Positions 9,401 through 15,824 of a stretch of 64,000 bases of DNA are shown piece by piece. Source of the stretch: Desulfovibrio sp. (GTDB lineage Bacteria > Desulfobacterota > Desulfovibrionia > Desulfovibrionales > Desulfovibrionaceae); the NCBI GenBank assembly GCA_016218665.1, contig JACRDI010000008.1, positions 1 to 64,000 on the forward strand. The letters run 5' to 3'. The notes under the pieces were generated by a model. That model was not told the origin of the DNA. It did no database searches and worked only from the letters and a program-made list of their open reading frames with translations. The first letter of the stretch is position 1. Each line of letters opens with the position of its first letter. Made by a program: the position numbers and the translations under genes.

Positions 9401-9934
9401 GTGCCGGCCGGCGTCCAGGTTCACCGTGAGCATGACCAGATCCGGCCAGAGCTCGATGAGCTGGCGATAGGACTCCTCGTTGCGGCGGATGCTCTGCTGG
9501 GCCTCGCGCAGTTCGGTGATGTCGGTGGAGACACCCTGCAGCCGCCAGCGGTTCCTGCCCGGCAGGGGCAGCTGCACGTGGCGCTGGCGTATCCAGCGCT
9601 GCCGCCCGGCGGCGTTCAGCACGGGGTATTCTATGGTTTCCGGCAGGGCGCCGGCGCGCGCCAGCGCCAGCCACTCCTCGCCCTGGGCGCGCCAGTCCTG
9701 GGGCAGGGCCCGCATGAGAATGCCGGCGTCCTGGTAGAACTCTTGCGGAGTGAAGCCGAAGACCTCCCCGCTCGACGGGCTGATGTACTCGAAGCGGAAT
9801 TCCGGAAAACGCACGGAGAAAAAGACGTCGCTGGACTTCTCCGCCAGGAGCGACAAAAGCGCGGGTCTGGCGCCGGAAGCATGCATTCTTGGCTTGCGCT
9901 GGCGGCGACGATGGGCTATACGGCTCTCGGTCAT
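6428..9934 (-). CDS. Multi-PAS/GAF sensor histidine kinase (HisKA_2 type)
   Basis: A 1168-residue cytoplasmic sensor. Repeated PAS domains are visible by their YISPSSGEVFGF / YVSPSMERVLGY / YVSPGITPIFGY / YLSPSIEIMTGF / FVNEHLAGMLGY blocks (five PAS units), interrupted by one GAF-like region after the fourth PAS and a second after the fifth. The C-terminus has the HisKA_2 phospho-acceptor LREVHHRVKNNLQVVSSLL (His followed by RVKNN) and a HATPase_c domain with LNEILANVFKHG (N box) and DHGPGLPLD (G1). No membrane segment is seen, so it probably senses redox state or a soluble ligand. No response regulator lies next to it. The ATG at 9934 has a moderate AGGGG upstream. Confidence 0.9.
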   Translation of the reverse strand: MTESRIAHRRRQRKPRMHASGARPALLSLLAEKSSDVFFSVRFPEFRFEYISPSSGEVFGFTPQEFYQDAGILMRALPQDWRAQGEEWLALARAGALPETIEYPVLNAAGRQRWIRQRHVQLPLPGRNRWRLQGVSTDITELREAQQSIRRNEESYRQLIELWPDLVMLTVNLDAGRHEYVSPSMERVLGYAPQEFYDNPGLGMGVVAPRWQQKAWGWIADIKNGKLEPYYEFELVHKNGEHRWIHQVGVLRPRQPGQDLVVQFCFRDITERRKEAAALERSEARFRELAESWTDQALIRFNIKTGKHEYVSPGITPIFGYRPEEFYEEDSPALRAVLPEWRPRLEQWKADMRQGVLQNEYEYEVVDARGNRRWVLQRGSILRDEEGNPAILQAVVCDNTERRHLEDALRESNRRSALLSENLVDVVWALDAELRWTYLSPSIEIMTGFPQEVVYNRPFHETFSPESMDLVAQVLQAWAQAEAGTPPAGPRYLLMDVVHASGRLVPIEVLARPLRDETGCITGYCGTARDISARRRMERVEEAISRLARVLLECEDLAQIQMLAAACAEEVTGACLAVASYADCDRPRPQAPDSGLGGGLGGKADAEADREGALCVPVRHAGAELGSICAFGLAPGTEPEAGELLGRVASLFAHAAARIRAEEALRKSERMYRKLLESMHEGVWAVDAEQRTIFVNEHLAGMLGYSPPELTAMRPGDVLDPSQRLMAIERMQERRLGLSGSFDYELIRKDGTRLPAHVTSSPILNASGGYEGMVCTALNLSERQRMEEELRRNQARFEALYELSRLANATEAQMAAFTLREAQRLTGSSGGALFFASPDGKRLVPMAWRGPEGMAEPPVVNVSGGSPFAVVHLTRLPLLLNDQNLLELDLPTEHMLVDRFLGVPALDGDTPAAILGLTGKATPYTTDDSLQVSLLMDGMWRILRTRRDEERIRASLREKEALLREVHHRVKNNLQVVSSLLDMAARRQTDALTRRSLEEVRTKVLAMSLVHAHLHAEAPDGGGGLARGIDLERYVRALFRQLREIYSGDMDLSVSVLLDGLVLGLDQAAPLGLALNEILANVFKHGRREGAPGRAEIRARREPDGRVRIEVRDHGPGLPLDLMPEQAPSLGLKLMYGLVRHQLRGELDVESSPQGVVARIRFVPHIAG

Positions 9935-10032
9935 GCGGTGGACCCCTGCGGGCGGATGCGCCCGGAGCGAAAGCTACCGCACTTTGCGCCGATTTGCACC
10001 CGCCGCGGACAGGGCCGACGCCGGGAAAACGC

Positions 10033-10059
10033 TTGACAGCGCAAGGGGCCATGTATACA
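10033..10059 (+). promoter_or_regulatory. tRNA operon promoter
   Basis: TTGACA at 10033-10038 and TATACA at 10054-10059, spacing 15 bases (short), directly upstream of tRNA-Lys. This is the only promoter-like sequence before the two tRNAs. Confidence 0.5.
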
Positions 10060-10075
10060 AGGGCCTTCCTTCTGG

Positions 10076-10151
10076 GGGCCGTTAACTCAGTTGGTAGAGT
10101 ATATCACTTTTAATGATAGAGTCGAAGGTTCGAGTCCTTCACGGCCCACCA
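10076..10151 (+). tRNA. tRNA-Lys (anticodon TTT)
   Basis: Complete 76-base cloverleaf with encoded CCA. The acceptor GGGCCGT (10076-10082) pairs with ACGGCCC (10141-10147); the D-arm is ACTC/GAGT; the anticodon stem TATCA/TGATA encloses the loop CTTTTAA; the T-loop is TTCGAGT. It decodes AAA/AAG. Confidence 0.97.
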
Positions 10152-10164
10152 AAGGTTAAGAAAC

Positions 10165-10240
10165 GTCCCCATCGTCTAGTGGCCTAGGACACTGGCCTCT
10201 CACGCCGGCAACAGGGGTTCGAACCCCCTTGGGGACGCCA
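10165..10240 (+). tRNA. tRNA-Glu (anticodon CTC), integration target
   Basis: Acceptor GTCCCCA pairs with TGGGGAC; anticodon stem CTGGC/GCCGG with loop CTCTCAC; T-loop TTCGAAC; CCA encoded at 10238-10240. The gene stays intact because the island carries a replacement 3' end. Its 3' half is repeated exactly at 20730-20778. Confidence 0.97.
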
Positions 10241-10242
10241 GC
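10194..10242 (+). repeat. Left attachment site of the island (attL)
   Basis: A 49-base stretch covering the anticodon loop to just past CCA of tRNA-Glu, identical to 20730-20778 (offset 10536). Mismatches begin immediately outside both copies. This is the classic footprint of tyrosine-recombinase integration into a tRNA 3' end. Confidence 0.95.
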
Positions 10243-10306
10243 AAAAACAGTACCTTAGGGTGCTACATTGATACCTCCTTCACCGGGAAACCGCTGGGGG
10301 AAACCG

Positions 10307-10341
10307 CAAGACCCTCGGAGATTAGACCTCCGGGGGTCTTG
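10307..10341. terminator. Hairpin after the integrase gene
   Basis: CAAGACCC...CGGAG pairs with CTCCG...GGGTCTTG around the loop ATTAGA, followed on the plus strand by GTCGTTTTG. It probably terminates the minus-strand integrase and insulates it from the tRNA operon. Confidence 0.55.
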
Positions 10342-10351
10342 TCGTTTTGCC

Positions 10352-11401
10352 CTAGATCGGAAGCTCCTCTTGCCGAAACACCGTGTCCAGCGCAGCCTGC
10401 ACCCCGGTCAGCTGATGCAGATACCTGTTCGTCGTCGTCGCGCTCCGGTGTCGGAGCATCCCCTGGACCGCCATTAGGCTCAATCCGCCCTTGACCTGCA
10501 AGGTGGCGGAGAGGTGCCGAATGGCATGGATGTCGAAGGCCTTCACCCCGGCTCGCCTGCAAAGAGTCCTGAGCCAGTGTAGGCGATGCTTGTAAGGCCT
10601 GGGCTGCCCTGCCATGTCGAACCACATGAAGACATACTCACCAAGAGGACTACGGGCATGCTCCCTCATCATAGCCAACAACCTTTTGGACATAGGAATC
10701 CAATCAAGCTCAAGGTTCCCGCCTGACCTTTTCTTTGTTCTCAGAAGGAGACGGGCATTCGCCAGATCAACATCCTCCCAGCGGAGGTTAAACAACTCGC
10801 TCTTTCGTGCTGCCGTGTCCAAAAACGCGAGAAGCATAAGCTGGTCTTGCGCCGTCAGCGCGGCACTGTAAACAGCCATAAAGTCTTCAACCGAGGGGAC
10901 ATACCGAGGCTTCCTCACTTCAGGGAACTTCTCGACTTCAGCAAACGGATTGTCTTTGGCTAACCCAAGGTACTTTGTCCCCCATTTCCACGCTGCGGAC
11001 AAGTTCTTGCGGACCTTGTTGGCCGCGTAGCCTGAACCCGTTTGTCTCCTTGCCTTCAGGCAGTCGTATGCCACTCGAACGGTAATCATCTCCACCGGGG
11101 TATCGTGCAGGACCTCAGAACCTTCGGCAAATAGCGTGGCGAAGGCATCACGCTTTTCGTCATAGGTTGAATCAGCGATCCCCCGAAGCCGCATGGCGTC
11201 CAGGTACTGGCTTGCCCAGCTTAAGGTCGTGAGGATTGTCGACTCTTCCTTCGGGTGCGCCCATTCGGGATTGGCCCGCATTTTGTCTTCCCAGAGCTTT
11301 GCCTCCTTTTTTGTGGCGCAGATCATTGTCCTTGTGCGCCCGTTGACTGTTACCTTCCCGTAAATAACTTTCTTGCCGCGCTTGGTTGTTTCGACAGGCA
11401 T
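10352..11401 (-). CDS. int: Tyrosine integrase of the tRNA-Glu island
   Basis: 349 residues from ATG 11401 (AAGGAG ten bases upstream). The N-terminus has a small arm-binding-like domain (KKVIYGKVTVNGRTRT), followed by a core-binding domain. The catalytic domain contains TAARKSELFNLRWEDV (first Arg), the Lys of LRTKKRSGG, HAIRHLSATL (His-x-x-Arg), MLRHRSATTTNRYLH with the terminal Tyr. All six catalytic positions look intact. It lies 110 bases from attL, the usual place for the integrase that recognises a tRNA 3' end. Its start lies inside the upstream excisionase frame. Confidence 0.93.
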   Translation of the reverse strand: MPVETTKRGKKVIYGKVTVNGRTRTMICATKKEAKLWEDKMRANPEWAHPKEESTILTTLSWASQYLDAMRLRGIADSTYDEKRDAFATLFAEGSEVLHDTPVEMITVRVAYDCLKARRQTGSGYAANKVRKNLSAAWKWGTKYLGLAKDNPFAEVEKFPEVRKPRYVPSVEDFMAVYSAALTAQDQLMLLAFLDTAARKSELFNLRWEDVDLANARLLLRTKKRSGGNLELDWIPMSKRLLAMMREHARSPLGEYVFMWFDMAGQPRPYKHRLHWLRTLCRRAGVKAFDIHAIRHLSATLQVKGGLSLMAVQGMLRHRSATTTNRYLHQLTGVQAALDTVFRQEELPI

Positions 11402-11579
11402 TTTCGATGAACTCCTTAACTTTGCTTTCAGGGAAACGTACGGTTTTACCAAGCGTGAGGCCTCCCAATTCTGACCTATACTTGCGGACTGTTGAGCAGG
11501 CAACTCCTAACGCAGCTGCAACTTGCTTCACAGTCAGAAAGGGCCCCAGGCCCCCTAGAGATAGATCAAAATCCTTCAT
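11172..11579 (-). CDS. AlpA/excisionase-like helix-turn-helix protein
   Basis: 135 residues from ATG 11579 (GGAGG close upstream). Residues about 15-60 form an excisionase/AlpA-type winged HTH: FLTVKQVAAALGVACSTVRKYRSE followed by LTLGKTVRFPESKVKEFIE. Such proteins direct excision or control the integrase promoter. After residue 60 the frame continues for about 75 basic, low-complexity residues wholly inside the integrase coding sequence in another frame; a tail that long is unusual for this family of about 70-90 residues. Confidence 0.75.
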   Translation of the reverse strand: MKDFDLSLGGLGPFLTVKQVAAALGVACSTVRKYRSELGGLTLGKTVRFPESKVKEFIENACRNNQARQESYLREGNSQRAHKDNDLRHKKGGKALGRQNAGQSRMGAPEGRVDNPHDLKLGKPVPGRHAASGDR

Positions 11580-12249
11580 GGCCTCCGATTCCTCACTCTT
11601 GCATGGAAGGCACTGCGACCACCTTACAATTGCAGGCAGTTCCACCCACAAGAGCCCCTTACGATAGAATTCACAACTCGCGTGAGGCCATGCCCAGAGG
11701 CGCGGCAACCGCAGTTGAGATCTGCCGTCACACTATCACTGGTCGCCGTGGTGTCAACGCAACCACCTGAACTGAAAAGGAAACCAAGTGAAGCGAAGAC
11801 CCGATGGAGCACCGCCAAATGAGGGAAGGAGCGCCTTGATGATTTCAGGGGACAAGAGAAGCGGTCCCCCCACGATCGAGTTAGAGCCAAACGACAAACC
11901 TTGCGTAAAATATACAGCAATTACGCTAAGGTACAAAAAGTTGATGAATATTTTTTAGCGAGAGGGCCTTCATCTCGCCCAAGCAGACCTTTCGCTGTGG
12001 CAGTAAGTTTTCAAAAAACCACTCGCGTTATTCGCACCCCCAGCACCTCCCTCCAGACGAACTCTCTCGGCTCGAAAAGGGGGTATCCACGCCCACCGTC
12101 GAGCATCGGGCGCAAAACAACCCCTCTAGCTGTTGATACTCAACAACTAGAGGCATATTTGCGAGATGCATTCTCTAGAATGATACTTTACTTTTATCAG
12201 CTAGACGTATACTTCTGTTGCAATGAGAGAACTTTTTGCGGAGGAGATC
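11580..12249. other. Island regulatory region between divergent genes
   Basis: About 670 bases with no convincing gene. It must hold the divergent promoters for excisionase-integrase and for the recombinase at 12250. Visible elements are CGCTAA (11925-11930) facing TTAGCG (11956-11961) and the long palindrome at 12123-12153. The stretch is less GC-rich than the flanking chromosome. Confidence 0.6.
12123..12153. promoter_or_regulatory. 14-base-arm palindrome upstream of the serine recombinase
   Basis: Arms 12123-12136 and 12140-12153 are complementary with one mismatch around the centre TAC (CCTCTAG...CTAGAGG outermost). A possible -35 TTGATA (12133-12138) lies inside it. This could be the recombinase's own crossover/res half-site or a repressor operator. 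Confidence 0.5.
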
Positions 12250-12927
12250 ATGCAGCATGTATACGGTTACATCAGGGTCAGCGGCAAGGGGCAGGTCGAT
12301 GGAGACGGTTTTGAGCGCCAGAAGCAGGCCATTGAAGCTTGTGCATCAGCTGCAGGCCTTCATGTCGTGAACTACTTCCAAGAAGAAGGCGTGTCGGGGA
12401 CCAAGGAGGATCGGCCAGCCCTTGCCAGGATGCTGGTCGACATGGAGGAGAACGGGCACGGGGTCAAGACGGTCATCGTGGAGCGCCTGGACCGGCTTGC
12501 CCGCGACCTCATGGTGCAGGAGGTCATCCTGAGCGACTTCCAGCGGCTTGGGGTCAGTTTCGTGTCCGCAGTCGAGGGCTCTGACCTTCTCGAAGGGGAT
12601 GCCACTAGAAAGCTCGTAAGGCAGGTTCTAGGGGCCATTGCCGAGTACGACAAGGCGATGCTTGTCTCGAAGCTTCGGGCTGCCAGAGAGCGCAAACGCG
12701 CAAGAACGGGCAAGTGTGAGGGGCGGAAGGGCTATGCCGACACGGAGGAGGGACGGGCGATCATCCGCGAGGTGAAGCGGCTTCGCCGAAAGAAGCCGGG
12801 CTGTAAGGCCATAGGCTATGAGCGGATCGCGGCGCAATTGAACGGCGAGGGCCGGACAACTTTGGACGGAAAAGCGTTTACCGGCGCTACCGTGCAGCGA
12901 CTAGTGTCGACACGTTCAAAGGGGTGA
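12250..12927 (+). CDS. Serine recombinase (resolvase family) on the island
   Basis: 225 residues beginning MQHVYGYIRVSGKGQ behind GGAGGAG. The IRVSGKGQ serine (residue 10) is the nucleophile; VERLDRLARDL (about residue 80) and the E-helix KLRAARERKRARTGKCEGRKGY follow; a C-terminal HTH (YERIAAQLNGEGRTT) completes the fold. It is distinct in sequence from the recombinase at 893. It may resolve multimers of the excised island or invert DNA between palindromic sites such as 12123-12153. Confidence 0.9.
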   Translation: MQHVYGYIRVSGKGQVDGDGFERQKQAIEACASAAGLHVVNYFQEEGVSGTKEDRPALARMLVDMEENGHGVKTVIVERLDRLARDLMVQEVILSDFQRLGVSFVSAVEGSDLLEGDATRKLVRQVLGAIAEYDKAMLVSKLRAARERKRARTGKCEGRKGYADTEEGRAIIREVKRLRRKKPGCKAIGYERIAAQLNGEGRTTLDGKAFTGATVQRLVSTRSKG

Positions 12928-12980
12928 CGCGCAGCTAGGGCTTCCCCGACACAACCGACACCGCCTAAATGCGGCGCTTC

Positions 12981-13106
12981 CTATCCGCGTTCGCTGCTCC
13001 ACCTCGCCTTCGCTTCAAGCATGTCGATGATTTTCGTGAGCTTGCTGTTGATGGCAGCCAGAAAATACACGGGCAACAAGATGAGCAGAATACCGAACCA
13101 TTCCAT
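12981..13106 (-). CDS. 41-residue single-pass membrane protein
   Basis: Read on the minus strand from ATG 13106 (GGAG, 7-base spacing) to TAG at 12981. The product starts MEWFGILLILLPVYFLAAIN, a hydrophobic helix long enough to span the membrane, followed by an amphipathic basic/acidic tail (KLTKIIDMLEAKARW). It resembles small phage or toxin-like membrane peptides. No family recognised. It is convergent with the serine recombinase and divergent from the broken HTH gene, so it is its own unit. Confidence 0.55.
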   Translation of the reverse strand: MEWFGILLILLPVYFLAAINSKLTKIIDMLEAKARWSSERG

Positions 13107-13230
13107 GCTGAGACTCCATTGTTATTGCGTTTAGCAAGGCACCCTTCCCAGTGAGTGCTACTTATAGTCTGTCGACTCAAAAGAGGCAACCAAGCAACTT
13201 CTCACGACAAATACGCCGAGTAAGGTCGTC

Positions 13231-13449
13231 ATGCCCAAAGCCTCGTACACCGACGAGGAGAAGGCCCTGCTCTAAGCATTCGGGGAGCGGGTGAGATTGT
13301 ATCCCCTTCGGTGCGGTTGGTCACAAGAAGATCTTGCGGAGCAGACAGGGCTGCACCGGACCTACATCGGGCCTGTCGAGTGAGGGAAGAGGAATTTCAG
13401 TCTGATCCACATTGCCTTGTTGGCAAGTTTCTTCCGGGGCCCACTCTAA
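13231..13449 (+). pseudogene. Xre/HTH_3 regulator broken by two stop codons
   Basis: One frame from ATG 13231 gives an HTH_3 protein (GWSQEDLAEQTGLHRTYIG, then GKRNFSLIHIALLASFF) interrupted by TAA at 13273 and TGA at 13381, ending at TAA 13447. The helix-turn-helix itself is well preserved, so loss was recent or the short internal frame is still used. Such a regulator would be expected to control the cargo genes that follow. Confidence 0.7.
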
Positions 13450-13797
13450 CACCTCCTCAGTCCCGTCACGCTTTCTGATCCTACACTCCAGTCGGGGTGC
13501 AAATAATTCCATTTCAGAATGGTAGGCATATTTAGGTTCGGTTTTGTCTCATCCTTCTTCACCTGATCTTCTTTTAGACCCGGTGAGCAACACGCGAAAT
13601 AGTGTCTGAAAATGTGTGTTTATTCGGGTGGCCAGCTGCGACTACGAATATTTAGTTGCAAGTTATCTTGAATTGTATAGAGCTAGCCCAAAGGGGTCTC
13701 AAAAAGTTCGAAATTCATTTTGATCGCACAAGCTTTCCAGGCCGTTTCGCGGAGGCTTGTCAGGCATTAACGAATGAGCCGCCCGAGGGATTGACGA
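13450..13797. other. AT-rich leader of the cargo operon
   Basis: About 350 bases with no secure gene. A -10-like TATAGA (about 13676) lies upstream of the helicase start. Two short frames near 13620-13800 give protein-like text (for example DYEYLVASYLELYRAS and FDRTSFPGRFAEACQAL), possibly a frameshifted remnant, but I cannot support a gene. Confidence 0.45.
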
Positions 13798-15198
13798 ATG
13801 AAAGTTCTAGTGGATGTTAAGCCCACGCCAGAGCAGCTGAAATTATTCGTTCCCGATCCTCAAACGATGATCATCAAAGGGGCTGCAGGGAGCGGCAAAA
13901 CGACCACGTGCCTCCTCAGATTAAGAATCGTTTTGGGAAGAATGTCCGGATTAAAAAAGAGAAGTGGTGATTCAACCCCCGTTAAGGCACACGTGTTCAC
14001 ATATAACAGAACACTCATGGGGTATGTTAACCAACTAGCTGAGAGCCAAAGAAGGCATTTTGCTAATGCGGACGTCCAAATATCTACTTTTGGTGAATGG
14101 GCATATAGGATGTTGCGCGTAAGGAATAATCAAATCTGCGAGGAGTGGAAAGAGCAGTATCTTTCGGCAGGCTTTGCAAAATTTCCTCATGACGATGCAT
14201 TCCTCGCGTCAGAGCTTGAGTATGTTCTTGGGAGATTCCCACATAACCAGATCCACGAGTATCTTGACCTTGAGCGCACCGGCAGAGGCAAGGCTCCTAG
14301 ATTTGATAGAGCCCAGCGAGAGAAATTTATTAAGGAGATCATAGAACCATACTTTGCAGCTAAGCAATCAAATGACGAACTTGATTTCCATGATCTCGCG
14401 TATGCCATTTCAAATCTTCCAGCTCCACAGAAGTATGACGTTATAGTTATCGATGAAGGTCAAGACTTTTCAGCAAATGAATTGCGCGCTGTAAAGAATG
14501 TCTTAAACGAAGAGCATAGCCTCACAATCGTGATAGACTCGGCGCAAAAGATTTACCCAAAGAGTTTTACATGGAAAGAGGTCGGAATTCGGGCAACTCC
14601 TGAAAATGTATTTGTGCTTAAAGAAAATTTCAGAAACACGAGAGAGATTGCAGCATTCATTGCGCCGATTATCAAAGGTGCAGATTTAGGAGGTGATTTC
14701 GGGGCGTTGCCTGCACCAGAGAACTGCACTCGAAGTGGGCCCAAACCCATTGTGCTTGAGGGATTGTATAATCAGCAACTTGATTGGGCTTTCAAGAACA
14801 TCGTTTCGAAAATTGATCTACAGAATGAAAGTGTCGCGTTCCTCCACCCTAAGGGCTGGTTTAGGGATGTCAAAGCGCGGCTGAACGCAGAATCGATCCA
14901 GTATGTCAACTTGACAAAGCTAAAAGCATGGCCTGACAATAATGTTAATGTTGGCCTGATAACGATGCACAGTTCCAAGGGGTTGGAATTCGATCATGTT
15001 ATTATCATCGGTTTGAATCAAAGCATGACACCGCATGGCAAAGATGATGGAGATGTATTCCTTGATCACTACAGAAGACTTATTGCGATGTCGTGCGGAA
15101 GGGCTCGCGACACACTTACGGTAGGATATAAGCCAATTGAAAAGTCTTCTCTTGTTGATTATTTCGATCCAAGAACATACTCTAAGGTGGTTTTGTAG
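13798..15198 (+). CDS. SF1 (UvrD/Rep-like) helicase of the ADP-ribosylation module
   Basis: 466 residues from ATG 13798 behind GAGGGA. Motifs in order: Walker A GAAGSGKTTT (29-37), motif Ia-like HVFTYNRTLMGYV, motif II VIVIDEGQDFS (DEGQD 219-223), motif III-like LTIVIDSAQKIY, NFRNTREIA (motif IV), VGLITMHSSKGLEFDHVII (motif V) and LIAMSCGRARDTL (motif VI). It is much shorter than UvrD (about 720), lacking most of the 1B/2B insertions, like the compact helicases found in many defence loci. It would unwind or translocate on DNA. The next gene starts 2 bases after its stop, so the three genes are surely co-transcribed. Codon use is clearly AT-richer than the chromosome. Confidence 0.88.
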   Translation: MKVLVDVKPTPEQLKLFVPDPQTMIIKGAAGSGKTTTCLLRLRIVLGRMSGLKKRSGDSTPVKAHVFTYNRTLMGYVNQLAESQRRHFANADVQISTFGEWAYRMLRVRNNQICEEWKEQYLSAGFAKFPHDDAFLASELEYVLGRFPHNQIHEYLDLERTGRGKAPRFDRAQREKFIKEIIEPYFAAKQSNDELDFHDLAYAISNLPAPQKYDVIVIDEGQDFSANELRAVKNVLNEEHSLTIVIDSAQKIYPKSFTWKEVGIRATPENVFVLKENFRNTREIAAFIAPIIKGADLGGDFGALPAPENCTRSGPKPIVLEGLYNQQLDWAFKNIVSKIDLQNESVAFLHPKGWFRDVKARLNAESIQYVNLTKLKAWPDNNVNVGLITMHSSKGLEFDHVIIIGLNQSMTPHGKDDGDVFLDHYRRLIAMSCGRARDTLTVGYKPIEKSSLVDYFDPRTYSKVVL

Positions 15199-15200
15199 CC

Positions 15201-15824
15201 ATGTTACAGCTAATACGTGACAGGGGCATCGAGAGAGTTGTACATTTTACGACAAACATCGGCCTAGTGGGTATTTTAAACACTGGTCTTGTAAAATCGA
15301 GAAAAGGGCTCAACGAGGATCAATATCTTTGCCACATACTCCACAATAACTGCGAGTATAGAAAAGACGAGAAATGGGTAGATTATATCAGCTTGTCTAT
15401 TCAGGTCGCAAACAAAATGTTTTTGAGTTATGCAAAGCAATGGGTGCACAATCAGCCATTCTGGTGGTGCATACTAAGCTTTAGCCCTAGTATTCTCACG
15501 CATAACGGGGTAGTTTTCTGCACAACGAACAATTCGTATGAAGAGACTGTTCTTCGAGGTGAGGGTAAGGCTGGGCTGCAATCCCTCTATGCAAACGTTG
15601 TGAAAGAAAAGCCTCCTTATCAAAAATCAAGGACAGCTCAGACGCCAACATCTAACCCGACTTCACCACAAGCTGAGGTCTTGTACCACAAATCTCTTGA
15701 GCTTAAGCATCTCACAGAAATAATTATCCCTAGCGTGCAACAGGAGCCCGAATTTTTGGGACATTTGGCTGGAGCGCAACGAACTGGGCTCAAGTACACA
15801 ATCGACGCGGGCGCTTTCGAATGA
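15201..15824 (+). CDS. DarT-like (DUF4433) ADP-ribosyltransferase
   Basis: 207 residues. The N-terminus ERVVHFTTNIGLVGILNTGL fits the DarT NAD-binding start (HFT..NL..IL..GL; His15-Phe-Thr17). YISLSIQVANKMFLSYAKQ corresponds to the conserved S.YFNP..PM region, GVVFCTTNNSY to the GVVFTDGN strand, and PQAEVLYHKSLELKHLTEI to the catalytic glutamate block (Glu159; QAEVLV in DarT). Known DarT enzymes attach ADP-ribose to bases in single-stranded DNA and are toxic unless reversed. Overlap of 4 bases with the following hydrolase gene indicates translational coupling. The family is recognised by motif only; substrate and toxicity are inferred. Confidence 0.72.
   Translation: MLQLIRDRGIERVVHFTTNIGLVGILNTGLVKSRKGLNEDQYLCHILHNNCEYRKDEKWVDYISLSIQVANKMFLSYAKQWVHNQPFWWCILSFSPSILTHNGVVFCTTNNSYEETVLRGEGKAGLQSLYANVVKEKPPYQKSRTAQTPTSNPTSPQAEVLYHKSLELKHLTEIIIPSVQQEPEFLGHLAGAQRTGLKYTIDAGAFE

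Noticed and set aside
6419-10036. Long open frame opposite the histidine kinase
   Set aside because: Its translation is low-complexity His/Gln/Arg/Gly-rich text typical of antisense to GC-rich genes; the kinase on the other strand has all its motifs.
11901-12314. 137-codon plus-strand frame before the serine recombinase
   Set aside because: It runs out of frame into the recombinase, has no motif, lacks a ribosome-binding site and covers the palindrome.
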